DNA from: JAGLQA01 sp023135565
GTDB taxonomy: Bacteria > Acidobacteriota > Aminicenantia > UBA2199
Direction: 5' to 3'
Assembly (NCBI GenBank): GCA_030639305.1
Contig: DAOWCY010000118.1
Location: forward strand, 1 to 22,299
DNA: 22,299 bases
A model generated the notes under the pieces. The model did not search any database. It worked only from the letters and a program-made list of their open reading frames with translations, and was not told the DNA's origin. Positions 6,592 to 13,732 of this stretch are shown piece by piece. The stretch's first letter is position 1. Each line of letters opens with the position of its first letter. Position numbers and translations under genes: made by a program.

Positions 6592-6620
6592 ACTATAAGA
6601 GAAAGCGGGAAAAAAGTCAA
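6592..6620 (-). promoter_or_regulatory. Sigma-70-type promoter of the AAA ATPase gene (leaderless)
   Basis: On the minus strand there is TTGACT (6620..6615), a 17-nt spacer and TATAGT (6597..6592). Only GTCAC separates the -10 box from the ATG at 6586, so transcription should begin at or within 1 nt of the start codon. Confidence 0.75.
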
Positions 6621-6645
6621 GCCCCATATGCGTGTTTTTGCTTCT

Positions 6646-6696
6646 AAATAATCAGAAGTTTTGCGGAGCTTTTTCAAAAGCCCCACTCGCGTGGGG
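6646..6696 (+). repeat. Variant half-copy of the 90-bp repeat (C1)
   Basis: It begins like the middle of copy B/C2 (ATAATCAGAAGTTTTG) but then diverges to GCGGAGCTTTTTCAAAAGCC. The hairpin is kept by paired changes: ACTTTT/AAAAGT in the full copies becomes GCTTTT/AAAAGC here. The GC hairpin is replaced by a different perfect one, CCCCAC-TCGC-GTGGGG (6681..6696). Conserved pairing with a different sequence points to selection on structure. Confidence 0.7.
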
Positions 6697-6713
6697 GAGC
6701 ATTTAGCTGCTTC

Positions 6714-6803
6714 GCAGCGGGTGAGCGCTTTTGATTCTCAATAATCAGAAGTTTTGATCAAACTTTTTCAAAAGTTTGGCCCCCGGCAGGGCCGCCGGAG
6801 GCA
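6714..6803 (+). repeat. 90-bp structured intergenic repeat, copy C2
   Basis: A full-length copy, identical to copy B (3842..3931) except at two positions and in the same orientation. Together B and C2 bracket the TPR/AAA gene pair as direct repeats. Its right end is 5 bp from the 3' end of the YciB-Nudix gene. Confidence 0.9.
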
Positions 6804-6808
6804 GGAAG

Positions 6809-7891
6809 CTACTTAAAAACCTGCTCGAGCAGGATGTCGAATTCAAACTCAAAATTAGCAGAAAATATCCCTTTACCTAAATTCTCCTTGATCTTCTTGA
6901 TTTTCCAAAATTTACCCTCATCTATCTCTTCCGGGTTGTTGATGGTAATCGCCTTGTTATAGCGAGCAAAAAACATAAAAACTAATTCCGATTCCACGTC
7001 GGTTTCCCAGACATATTTGGTAATAAAAGCCGCGCTAAAATCCGTCAGCCCTAATTCTTCGGCGGCTTCTCTTTTTAGCGCGTCTTTGATATTTTCCCCG
7101 CTGGAAGCATGCCCGCCAACGGCTGTATCCCATTTGCCGGGCTGAATCTTTTTGCTCATCGATCTCTTCTGCAAAAAAATCCGGTTTTTGTTGTCCGCCA
7201 CATGGATATGAACCACGGGATGAAGCATGCCCGGTGCCGAATGACAGACGCTGCGCGGCGCACTGCCCGTTACTTTGCCCGCTTCGTCTACGATGTCGAA
7301 CCACTCCTCATCTTTATACTGCGCCCACATATTTTTCTGCTTGATCTTGTTTTTGAGCAGCTCGAAAACAAAATAGACGCCGAACATAATATAAAACAAA
7401 CCGCCGCTGATAAATGCCCAGGCTCCTTTGGACATAAAAAAAGCCGAATATACGATCAACACCGTGTGCACGATAAATATATAAAATAAAACTTTCAGGC
7501 TCTTATTCATCTGCTGCACCTGGGCTGCGCCGAATTCGATGTTCTTCATATACCGTTTCGTCATTTGCAGCATAATATTGACCGGGGAAAATATCGACAC
7601 TCCTAAAAGAACACAGAATATTAATTCTATAAGCGCCGGTTTCAGCTTGAAAAAGATGGGGTTGTCGAGCAAAATCGACACCACACCTAAAAGCACGATC
7701 AAACCGATGTCTAACAAAATAAATTTGTCGATTATTTTTTCTTTTATATAGGAGACCAGGATTTCTAAAAGCCCCACGGCAATGGCGACGATTAACCCGA
7801 TCTTCGTGCCCCATACCGCATCAGCCGCAATAAATATGAGCAGCGGCAAAAACCCGGGGGCAAGACTCTTTAAAATTGCGAATTTATCCAT
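6809..7891 (-). CDS. YciB/IspZ-like membrane domain fused to a Nudix hydrolase
   Basis: The start was chosen as the ATG at 7891 (360 residues): GGAG lies 6 nt upstream, and this ATG overlaps the glycosyltransferase stop as ATGGATAA. Residues 1-185 hold five or six hydrophobic segments with the YciB/IspZ (septation protein A) look, FLPLLIF near the N-terminus and LKPALIELIF at about 83-92. Residues about 195-360 are a Nudix hydrolase with a perfect Nudix box from G260 to G281 (GHASSGE, then REAAEELGL), preceded by QPGKWDTAVG as in the IPP-isomerase/YfcD-like branch. Nudix enzymes hydrolyse nucleoside-diphosphate-linked compounds; the fusion would hold this one at the cytoplasmic face of the inner membrane. 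It is the last gene of the methyltransferase/glycosyltransferase operon. The substrate is unknown. Confidence 0.82.
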   Translation of the reverse strand: MDKFAILKSLAPGFLPLLIFIAADAVWGTKIGLIVAIAVGLLEILVSYIKEKIIDKFILLDIGLIVLLGVVSILLDNPIFFKLKPALIELIFCVLLGVSIFSPVNIMLQMTKRYMKNIEFGAAQVQQMNKSLKVLFYIFIVHTVLIVYSAFFMSKGAWAFISGGLFYIMFGVYFVFELLKNKIKQKNMWAQYKDEEWFDIVDEAGKVTGSAPRSVCHSAPGMLHPVVHIHVADNKNRIFLQKRSMSKKIQPGKWDTAVGGHASSGENIKDALKREAAEELGLTDFSAAFITKYVWETDVESELVFMFFARYNKAITINNPEEIDEGKFWKIKKIKENLGKGIFSANFEFEFDILLEQVFK

Positions 7892-8963
7892 TTTTAGCTC
7901 CGAGCCAGCCCACATAACGTCCGGCAAAACCAACTACTCGAGCCGCGGCGGCAATCCCTATTTGTTTTATTTTGTTTTTGCCTTCGGCGAGCAGGGGATT
8001 CTTTTGAAAAGCCACCCCCTGCACCCCCACAAAACTTTTGTTTATTTTAGAAGCAGCGGCGAGCGCCCTCTTACTCTTGAAAAGTATGAAGAAAATATCC
8101 GCGCAAAATTTAACGAAAATACCGCCCAAAACTAAGAAAAAACCGGCAGTTAACGCCAAAAACTTGTTCTTGAATTTCTTCTCGGTGCGGCCTATTTTGG
8201 CTTTGATAACGAATAGTTCCCGCGGGCTGAAATTATGGGAATGATAGACCATCGATGCCGGTTCATAAATAATTTTATAACCCTGGTGCAGCACCTTTTT
8301 AGCCCAATCCTGGTCTTCGGCGATGATGATGTGATCGTCAAAAGGATGTTTTTCCCATATTTCCCTTTTGACAGCGGCGCTGACAGTGGAAAAAATCATA
8401 AAATCGAACCCTCCGGTACTGCTCCTAACAGAAGGCTGCGGGGGCATGGCCGCTAAAAGATCGCGCGCCATATACAGGTGACAATCCTGCCGGGGAATAT
8501 GACGGCTGTATACGCCGGCTGCCTGCTTATCATTTTTAAGGCTCTCGATTAAGGGGGTTAACCAGTTCGTATCAATCGGGCCGGCATCGGCATTCAAGAA
8601 AACGATATAATCTCCTTTAGATTTCCCGGCGCCTAAGTTGCGGGTTTTGCCATGGGCGAATTCATGGGGTTCTATTTTTAAAAGTCTCACCCGCGGGAAA
8701 GACCCGGCAATCGCCGCGGTTTTATCGGTGGACCCGGAATCGATAACGATAATTTCAAATGTATAGGGTGTATCCTGTTCATATATGGCCTGCAAACATT
8801 TTCCTATATTCCCTTCTTCATTCCTGGCCGGGATAATGATAGATATATCGACATTTTTTTTTCGGTTCCGCGGGCTGGTGGAACCGCCTTGAGGTTGGGC
8901 CTCGTTACTGCCGGATATGTTATCTAATTCCGCACTGGAAGTGCCTGTCTTCTTTTTATCCAT
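7884..8963 (-). CDS. Family 2 glycosyltransferase
   Basis: The product has 359 residues. The first 36 or so are polar and low in complexity. Residues about 38-240 form a GT-A domain: DISIIIPARNEEGNIGKCL, DSGSTD (75-80), the metal-binding DxD-type NADA (124-127) and the acidic EDQDW near the acceptor site. The order and spacing resemble rhamnosyltransferase-like GT2 enzymes that build envelope polysaccharide from nucleotide sugars at the inner membrane. A C-terminal hydrophobic stretch (about 275-300) would anchor it. The ATG at 8963 overlaps the end of the methyltransferase gene, and its own end overlaps the YciB-Nudix start, both through the identical octamer ATGGATAA. Donor and acceptor cannot be predicted. 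Confidence 0.85.
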   Translation of the reverse strand: MDKKKTGTSSAELDNISGSNEAQPQGGSTSPRNRKKNVDISIIIPARNEEGNIGKCLQAIYEQDTPYTFEIIVIDSGSTDKTAAIAGSFPRVRLLKIEPHEFAHGKTRNLGAGKSKGDYIVFLNADAGPIDTNWLTPLIESLKNDKQAAGVYSRHIPRQDCHLYMARDLLAAMPPQPSVRSSTGGFDFMIFSTVSAAVKREIWEKHPFDDHIIIAEDQDWAKKVLHQGYKIIYEPASMVYHSHNFSPRELFVIKAKIGRTEKKFKNKFLALTAGFFLVLGGIFVKFCADIFFILFKSKRALAAASKINKSFVGVQGVAFQKNPLLAEGKNKIKQIGIAAAARVVGFAGRYVGWLGAKNG

Positions 8964-9564
8964 TCACAAACATTTCAACAAAATAGTGTTTTCTGAATCT
9001 TTTGATTTTCAATTTTTCGATATTGTGATGGGAATCTTTCAACTCCTGGAAAAGGGATTCATACTCCTTTTTAGATAACCATTTTTCAATTTCGTTGATG
9101 CCGTCGAAATCCGTAACAGACATAAATTTCCCCAACAGCCTTGAAAAAATATTCTTCTTACCGGCTGCTGTTACAAATTCCGGTTCTACAATGACAATTT
9201 TTTCCCTGGCATACTGCACGGCAATAGAGACCAATTTTTTTACATCTTTTATAGTAAGGTGGTGTAAAATATCGGAGAGGATGATCACATCAGAATTTTT
9301 GTACTGCTTGATATCGAGGATATTGCCTACGTAGATATCTCTTTTTTTCTTCCGGCCATATCGGATGAACCGTTCATTGAGATCGATCCCCGAATATTTG
9401 CAGCAGGAATAAATGAATTTTTTAACTCTTCCATAGCCGCAGGCAGGTTCGAAAACCTCTTTCTGTTTCCCGATTATATCCTTCAATATCGATAGGCCGT
9501 CAAAGTACAGGAATCGTATTCCGAATTCGTATAGAAATGGGTGCATATAAAAAATCGACTTCAT
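8956..9564 (-). CDS. Class I SAM-dependent methyltransferase
   Basis: The product has 202 residues. Motif I is VFEPACGYGRVKKF (37-50). Motif II is the acidic strand end in YSGIDLNERFIRYG. A motif IV-like SDVIILSDILHHL follows, then REKIVIVEPEF. This is the Methyltransf_11/25-like Rossmann fold, cytosolic, with unknown acceptor. As first gene of an operon with a GT2 enzyme, a sugar or lipid-linked acceptor is plausible but not shown. GGAG lies 10 nt before the ATG at 9564. The leader carries an inverted repeat at the predicted transcription start (see 9583..9634). The end overlaps the glycosyltransferase by 8 nt. Confidence 0.8.
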   Translation of the reverse strand: MKSIFYMHPFLYEFGIRFLYFDGLSILKDIIGKQKEVFEPACGYGRVKKFIYSCCKYSGIDLNERFIRYGRKKKRDIYVGNILDIKQYKNSDVIILSDILHHLTIKDVKKLVSIAVQYAREKIVIVEPEFVTAAGKKNIFSRLLGKFMSVTDFDGINEIEKWLSKKEYESLFQELKDSHHNIEKLKIKRFRKHYFVEMFVNG

Positions 9565-9582
9565 AAGTTGTTAGCTCCATTT

Positions 9583-9634
9583 TGTACATTGTATAGTACA
9601 TACTAAAAATAGCATAAAACCGGCTTTCTGTCAA
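9583..9634 (-). promoter_or_regulatory. Promoter with overlapping dyad, methyltransferase operon
   Basis: On the minus strand there is a perfect TTGACA (9634..9629), a 17-nt spacer and a weaker TATTTT (9611..9606). The predicted start is about 9599, falling in an inverted repeat TGTAC-N8-GTACA (9583..9600). A repressor bound there would block initiation. The regulator is unknown. The leader is about 35 nt. Confidence 0.6.
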
Positions 9635-9647
9635 GAAAGAAGAGAGT

Positions 9648-9786
9648 AACTATTCAGTTTTAGAAAAAAAATCTACCCGCGATTCAATCACTGGACGAAA
9701 TGGGTATGAACTTTTTGGGGTCCGATTTATTCAAAACTGAACACTTACAGAAGAGAAGAAACTATCCGGTTTTTAGAAAAAACCGG
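9648..9786. repeat. Duplicated and inverted motifs in the divergent tat/methyltransferase region
   Basis: A stretch of about 26 bp is directly repeated: AACTAT-TCAG-TTTTAGAAAAAA at about 9648..9673 and AACTAT-CCGG-TTTTTAGAAAAAA at about 9760..9785. The second copy is a perfect hairpin CCGGTTTTT-AGA-AAAAACCGG (9766..9786). In addition TTCAGTTTT (9653..9661) is inverted as AAAACTGAA at 9733..9741. There is no ORF here. A hairpin of this kind could terminate or bind protein; its role is not clear. Confidence 0.6.
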
Positions 9787-9819
9787 GCTGCTGAGACAAA
9801 ATAATGAAGGACAGACCTT

Positions 9820-9848
9820 TTGATTTTAAGCTCTCTTTATGATATGAT
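9820..9848 (+). promoter_or_regulatory. Sigma-70-type promoter of tatA-tatC
   Basis: TTGATT (9820..9825), a 17-nt spacer, then TATGAT (9843..9848). The predicted start is about 9855, giving a leader of about 45 nt with AGGA shortly before the tatA ATG. Confidence 0.6.
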
Positions 9849-9900
9849 AGGTCATTAAAATTCAAGTTTATCTTCAAAGAAGAGAAAGTCCAGGAATACT

Positions 9901-10263
9901 ATGATCGGATCAATCGGGTTTCCCGAAGTAGTTATGATATTTATCGTGGTGCTGTTACTCTTTGGCCCCAAAAAATTGCCGGAATTCGCAAAATTGATGG
10001 GTAAAACAGTAAAAGAGTTCAGGAAAACCATTAACGATGCCAAAGCAACAATAGAAGAAGAGATCGATAAAGTCGATATAACAGGCGATATCAAAGAGAT
10101 CGACCGCGATATCAGGGATTTGACCGACATGAATAAAGTCATCGAGGAAACCGAAATCGCCCGTGATTTCAAAGAGATCAAAAGCGATATAAACGGTATT
10201 ACCCGGATTGGCGAAAAAGACACCGGGAGCGGAGCAGGCAAAGATAATGAAAAAGAGAGCTAA
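9901..10263 (+). CDS. tatA: Sec-independent protein translocase TatA/TatB
   Basis: The product has 120 residues with the standard layout: a short periplasmic N-terminus, one transmembrane helix (about 5-21, FPEVVMIFIVVLLL), the hinge hallmark FGPKKLPEFAK, an amphipathic helix (about 30-50) and a charged, probably disordered tail. TatA multimerises to form the pore that exports folded proteins with twin-arginine signals across the inner membrane. Only one TatA-type protein is encoded beside tatC. The rather long tail (about 65 residues after the amphipathic helix) would also suit a TatB or dual-function protein. tatC starts inside its 3' end, so the two are co-translated. Confidence 0.92.
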   Translation: MIGSIGFPEVVMIFIVVLLLFGPKKLPEFAKLMGKTVKEFRKTINDAKATIEEEIDKVDITGDIKEIDRDIRDLTDMNKVIEETEIARDFKEIKSDINGITRIGEKDTGSGAGKDNEKES

Positions 10264-10981
10264 CGAGATGACTTTTTTCGAGCATCTGGGCGAATTGAGA
10301 AAGAGACTCCTTTTTTCCATAGTATTTATTTTTATTTTTTTCTTAGTGTCATGGTTCTTCGTGGATAAGACCTACTATTTGCTCTCTAAACCGGTGCTGC
10401 GCTTCCTCCCGGAAGGCAAAAAATTGGCTTTTACGGCCCTTACCGATCCTTTTATGATGTATATTAAATTGGCTTTTATCTCAGGCTTATTTATCGCTTC
10501 TCCTTTTGTTTTTCACCAGTTCTGGCTCTTCCTCGCCCCGGGCCTGTTTCCGAAAGAGAAAAAATTGGTTTTTCCTTTTGTTTTTTTTACCACGGTGTTT
10601 TTTATTGCCGGAGGAGCTTTCGGTTATTTGGTGGTGTTTCCTTTTGCCTGCGAGTTTTTTTTGGAAATAGGAAAAGATTTCGAAGCCATCATAACGATAG
10701 ATAAATATTTTGCCCTGGCTTTCAGGGTGTTATTGGGGATATCGGTTGTCTTCGAAATGCCTGTTCTTTCGTTCCTATTGGCTAAACTGCGGGTGATCTC
10801 GGCGCGCTTTTTGATCAAGTATTTCAAATACGCCGTTGTGATTATCTTTATTATTGCTGCTGTGATTACTCCCACGCCCGACATGATAACCCAGTCTATA
10901 TTTGCGGTGCCCATGCTGCTGCTCTACCTATTGAGCATTTTGATAGCAAAAATCGTGGGCCCCAAAAGTGAAGAAGAATAA
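10247..10981 (+). CDS. tatC: Sec-independent protein translocase TatC
   Basis: The product has 244 residues from the ATG at 10247, which overlaps tatA by 17 nt; an in-frame TTG further upstream lies deep in tatA and is not needed. Six transmembrane helices are visible. Conserved TatC elements are FFEHLGELRKRLL (about residues 9-21), the FHQFWLFLAPGLFPKEKK segment before the third helix, and ITPTPDMITQSIFAVPMLLLY before the last helices. TatC recognises the twin-arginine signal and recruits TatA. The operon order tatA-tatC is the usual one. The length is normal for the family. Confidence 0.95.
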   Translation: MKKRANEMTFFEHLGELRKRLLFSIVFIFIFFLVSWFFVDKTYYLLSKPVLRFLPEGKKLAFTALTDPFMMYIKLAFISGLFIASPFVFHQFWLFLAPGLFPKEKKLVFPFVFFTTVFFIAGGAFGYLVVFPFACEFFLEIGKDFEAIITIDKYFALAFRVLLGISVVFEMPVLSFLLAKLRVISARFLIKYFKYAVVIIFIIAAVITPTPDMITQSIFAVPMLLLYLLSILIAKIVGPKSEEE

Positions 10982-11014
10982 TAATGCTTTTTTTAATACA
11001 AAGCTTAGAAAAAA

Positions 11015-11064
11015 GCCGCCTGGAAGTGGGAAATCCATCGACACCCCCAGGTAACGGCAGGAGG
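11015..11064 (+). promoter_or_regulatory. Stem-loop abutting the Shine-Dalgarno sequence of the coiled-coil gene
   Basis: The stem GCCG+CCTGG (11015..11023) pairs with CCAGG-TAA-CGGC (11047..11058), leaving a three-base bulge and a 23-nt loop. The AGGAGG ribosome site (11059..11064) begins at the very next base. Such a placement can modulate translation. It does not match a riboswitch class I know. Confidence 0.45.
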
Positions 11065-11074
11065 TTAAAAAAAA

Positions 11075-12313
11075 ATGGAAGAAAAAAACTTTTCTCATGA
11101 CGCCGAATATCAGCAAACGGAAAAAGTAGAGACCATAAAAGCTAAACCCGCCGGGTTTAAGCTTTCTAATATCCAAATTATCGTGTTTATCGCTGCCCTA
11201 ATTGTCCTGGTCAGCGGCGGTTATTTTTTGTTCAAAGGAAAATTTGTAGACCGGTACATGTCGCCGCAATTGCGCCAGATGCAGCAGACAGTGACTAAAG
11301 TAAGAGACCTGGAAACAGATATTCAAGAAAAACAAAACGAAATGTTCTCCCTGATGAAGGATTATAAAGAAGAAACAGGTAAAGACCTGCCGCCCCTGAA
11401 ACTGCTGGACCTGTCAGAAGAAGAAAGAATGATCCTCGAAGAAAAAATCAGGAATGAACAAGATGTATCGCTGAAAGCGATGTTGAACGATCTCCTCGAT
11501 AAGAATAAAGAGATCGGCGAGCTAAAGTCGGAATTAGAAAAACTTGAAAAACTGCTTCCCGCGCCTCATATGGTACAGGCAGGCGAGAACCATTACCAGC
11601 TTGCCATGGATTATCTACTCAACGAAAAAGGGGTAGAAAAGAAAAAAGCAATGGAACTTATCGAAAGGGCCCTGCTTTTTGATCCTTTAGTGCCGGGTTT
11701 TAAGGTGTGGAATTTTTATTCCGGGGATGAATACGGTACTTTTATTACCCAGGGCAGCGCCGCCGTCTCTCCCAACGCAGTGAGGAGAAAGTCTAAGAAA
11801 AAACTGGTAGACGCCCGGGACAAAGCGGTTTCAGAACGAGATAAACTGGCCCGAGATATAGAAGCCTTAGAATCAAGGAGGGGGCAGTTGATCTCCCAAT
11901 TGGAATTGCTCAATAATGAGAAAGGGAAGTTGATCACCCAGATCAGCAATCTAAATAAAGATAACCTGGAGATGCAGGAAGTGATTAATTCCCTTTTCTA
12001 CCTGGCAGACCTGAAAAAAAATCTAAAAAAACGGGGCATTATTAAAGGCGGATTTTTAAGGTCTCCAAAACTCAGGGCTGTTTCTCCTGAATACTTCGCC
12101 CACTCTATCGACATGAGGACCCGGGACACCATCGTGTTTTCCGCTGCTGATTTTAACCTGAAGAAAATAAAGAATCTCCTACTCTATCCCAAATATTACA
12201 AGAAAGGGAAGGAGTATAAGGTAATCATTGCCAAAGATAAACAGGAAGCTGAGTTAACTATTTTAGACATCACCAAGTTGAAGAACGAAAGAGTGGTTAT
12301 ATCCATAGAGTAG
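11075..12313 (+). CDS. Membrane-anchored coiled-coil protein with LysM-like segment
   Basis: The product has 412 residues. It has a charged N-terminus, then one transmembrane helix (about 33-53, IQIIVFIAALIVLVSGGYF). A coiled coil follows (about 65-160), then a LysM-like or TPR-like module (about 165-235, HMVQAGENHYQLAMDYL ... VPGFKVWNFYSGDEYGTF). A second coiled coil (about 245-305) leads to a compact C-terminal domain. The C-terminal run FYLADLKKNLKKRGII ... is like a module I remember from envelope coiled-coil proteins of Bacteroidota; this is recollection, not a search. With the bulk outside the membrane, it probably acts in the periplasm on the cell wall or as a structural tether. AGGAGG lies 10 nt before the ATG. 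It may be co-transcribed with tatC, 93 nt upstream. Confidence 0.65.
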   Translation: MEEKNFSHDAEYQQTEKVETIKAKPAGFKLSNIQIIVFIAALIVLVSGGYFLFKGKFVDRYMSPQLRQMQQTVTKVRDLETDIQEKQNEMFSLMKDYKEETGKDLPPLKLLDLSEEERMILEEKIRNEQDVSLKAMLNDLLDKNKEIGELKSELEKLEKLLPAPHMVQAGENHYQLAMDYLLNEKGVEKKKAMELIERALLFDPLVPGFKVWNFYSGDEYGTFITQGSAAVSPNAVRRKSKKKLVDARDKAVSERDKLARDIEALESRRGQLISQLELLNNEKGKLITQISNLNKDNLEMQEVINSLFYLADLKKNLKKRGIIKGGFLRSPKLRAVSPEYFAHSIDMRTRDTIVFSAADFNLKKIKNLLLYPKYYKKGKEYKVIIAKDKQEAELTILDITKLKNERVVISIE

Positions 12314-12357
12314 GGGGGGCGGCGACACATAGAGGGTAAAGGAAGTATGCGGTCGCT

Positions 12358-12663
12358 TTATTGGAGTATATCTACGTAGTTCAAAAAGTCCTCAGGTGGA
12401 TCTAATAATAGTATCCCGATCTCATTGAGTTCACCTTTCTTTAATTTCTCGTTAACCCAACGGACGCTGCCTTTCATCTCCAGTGATTTACTGCCGATGT
12501 CCATTATAATATTTACGATCCTATAAGTAGGAAAAACATGTTCGCACTTTATGGATATACCCTTTTTCGAGACATCGAGAATTTCTGCTTCAAAACTTTG
12601 GTCACCTTCTATTAACCTTATTGCCGTTTGACCGGCAACTCTTTTTTCCTTCCGATTTTCCAT
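12358..12663 (-). CDS. PilZ-domain protein
   Basis: A 101-residue single-domain protein. The two c-di-GMP-binding elements are present in order: the RxxxR motif (R4 to R8, RKEKR) and the D/NxSxxG motif DVSKKG (30-35). A beta-barrel follows, ending in ELNEIGILLLD. PilZ proteins bind cyclic di-GMP and change motility, adhesion or secretion through a partner. No GGDEF/EAL gene lies in the window. AAGGA stands 8 nt before the ATG. It is transcribed away from mtgA and toward the 3' end of the coiled-coil gene. Confidence 0.88.
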   Translation of the reverse strand: MENRKEKRVAGQTAIRLIEGDQSFEAEILDVSKKGISIKCEHVFPTYRIVNIIMDIGSKSLEMKGSVRWVNEKLKKGELNEIGILLLDPPEDFLNYVDILQ

Positions 12664-12923
12664 TTTTTTTCCTTTTTACGTAAAATTAAGGCCCCGGCGG
12701 GGGCGGCCAGTAGGTGGCTTTTTTTCAAGCTTAGTCTTGAAAAAATACTATACAATAAAGAGAAAAAAAAAACAATAGAAAAACGAAAAAAAATTAAGAC
12801 TAAATATTTGTAGTACTGCCGGAGTAACTGCAGTCAACCCCGCGGCGCGGGGGGACGGGTTCCGGGGTCCTCATAGTTTGGACGCCGCCGCCCTTTTGGG
12901 TTCCGGTTTGTGGAACCGGGATA
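12664..12923. other. Intergenic region between the PilZ gene and mtgA: hairpins and possible promoter
   Basis: There is no gene here. It holds a GC hairpin GCCCC-GGCG-GGGGC (12691..12704), a perfect inverted repeat TTTTTTCAAG/CTTGAAAAAA (12720..12745) and a possible weak minus-strand promoter for the PilZ gene: TTGTTT (12775..12770), 17 nt, TATAGT (12752..12747). Further right lie a CCCCGC-GGC-GCGGGG hairpin (12838..12852) and, just after the mtgA stop, GGTTCC/GGAACC (12899..12917). None has a U-tract, so intrinsic termination of mtgA is uncertain. Confidence 0.45.
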
Positions 12924-13688
12924 TTATTCCTTGAAATCTCGTTTGGCTTTATCGTATACCTCAGCAGATATGTAATCGTATTTGTACAATTTATCTAAAA
13001 GAAAATTTGCTCTCCATTTTAAATAACGGGAATTAAACAGCGGCGATACCCGCAGAGGTTTGGGAATTACGGCTGCCAACCTGACTATTTCACTAAGATT
13101 TAAGCGGTTAACCGGTTTTTTGAAAAAGGTCTCGGAAGCCGCCCCGATACCGAAGACACCCCGGCCAAATTCGATCAAGTTTAAATAAAGAGAAAATATC
13201 CTGTTCTTTAAGAGCTCTTTTTCCAGCTTTTTGGCAATAAAAAACTCCCTGATTTTCCTGTAATAGGATTTTTCCGTGGAAAGATAGAGGTTTTTTGCCA
13301 GTTGTTGGGTGATTGTACTGCCGCCCCTGGTTTTTTTTCCTGTTTGCCAGTTCTTTTTGATGGCCTCTTTTAATTCATGATAGTCTATGCCTTTGTGAAA
13401 ATAAAATCCCGCATCTTCGGAAATCCTGACCGTGTCTTTAAGCAATCCCGGGATGGAGGTGAACTCCACCCATATATGTAAAATTTGCAATTTTTTTCCT
13501 TTTTTCCGGGCCTCTTTTTTCCTGCTTTCCATTAACGACGTGGTGCCGGGATTTTTTGTTTTTAGATATTCCACATCGGGCAGGGATAGAAAAAACCAAC
13601 CTATATAGAGTAGGAGGGAGGCTAATACGATTAGGGAAGCGATAGCGATTTTTCTTTTTCTTTTTTTCAGCTTTATTTTTGTAGTCAT
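12924..13688 (-). CDS. mtgA: Monofunctional peptidoglycan glycosyltransferase (GT51)
   Basis: The product has 254 residues with a short basic cytoplasmic N-terminus and a signal anchor (about 14-33). A periplasmic GT51 domain follows, with no transpeptidase domain. Key motifs are RISEDAGFYFHKGID (88-102, catalytic E91), RGGSTITQQLAKNLYLS (121-137) and KLEKELLKNRIFSLYLNLIEFGRGVFG. The enzyme polymerises lipid II into glycan strands at the outer face of the inner membrane. The length matches family members (about 230-260). The ATG at 13688 has only a poor AGG just upstream and a leader of about 38 nt. The gene diverges from the yacL-like gene. Confidence 0.92.
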   Translation of the reverse strand: MTTKIKLKKRKRKIAIASLIVLASLLLYIGWFFLSLPDVEYLKTKNPGTTSLMESRKKEARKKGKKLQILHIWVEFTSIPGLLKDTVRISEDAGFYFHKGIDYHELKEAIKKNWQTGKKTRGGSTITQQLAKNLYLSTEKSYYRKIREFFIAKKLEKELLKNRIFSLYLNLIEFGRGVFGIGAASETFFKKPVNRLNLSEIVRLAAVIPKPLRVSPLFNSRYLKWRANFLLDKLYKYDYISAEVYDKAKRDFKE

Positions 13689-13732
13689 GCCTGACGTCTC
13701 ACATCCGATCCGGGGTAATTATCCATAGGCTC

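Noticed and set aside
7892..7933. Longer start for the YciB-Nudix protein
   Set aside because: It would run far into the GT2 gene in another frame and lacks a ribosome site; the ATG at 7891 has GGAG at the right distance.
10208..10246. TTG start for tatC
   Set aside because: It adds residues with no TatC similarity and lies inside tatA; the ATG at 10247 suffices.
12720..12745. Perfect A/T inverted repeat taken as a bidirectional terminator
   Set aside because: The T-run is inside the stem rather than after it and the stem core is only CAAG/CTTG, so efficient termination is doubtful; it is listed as an inverted repeat only.
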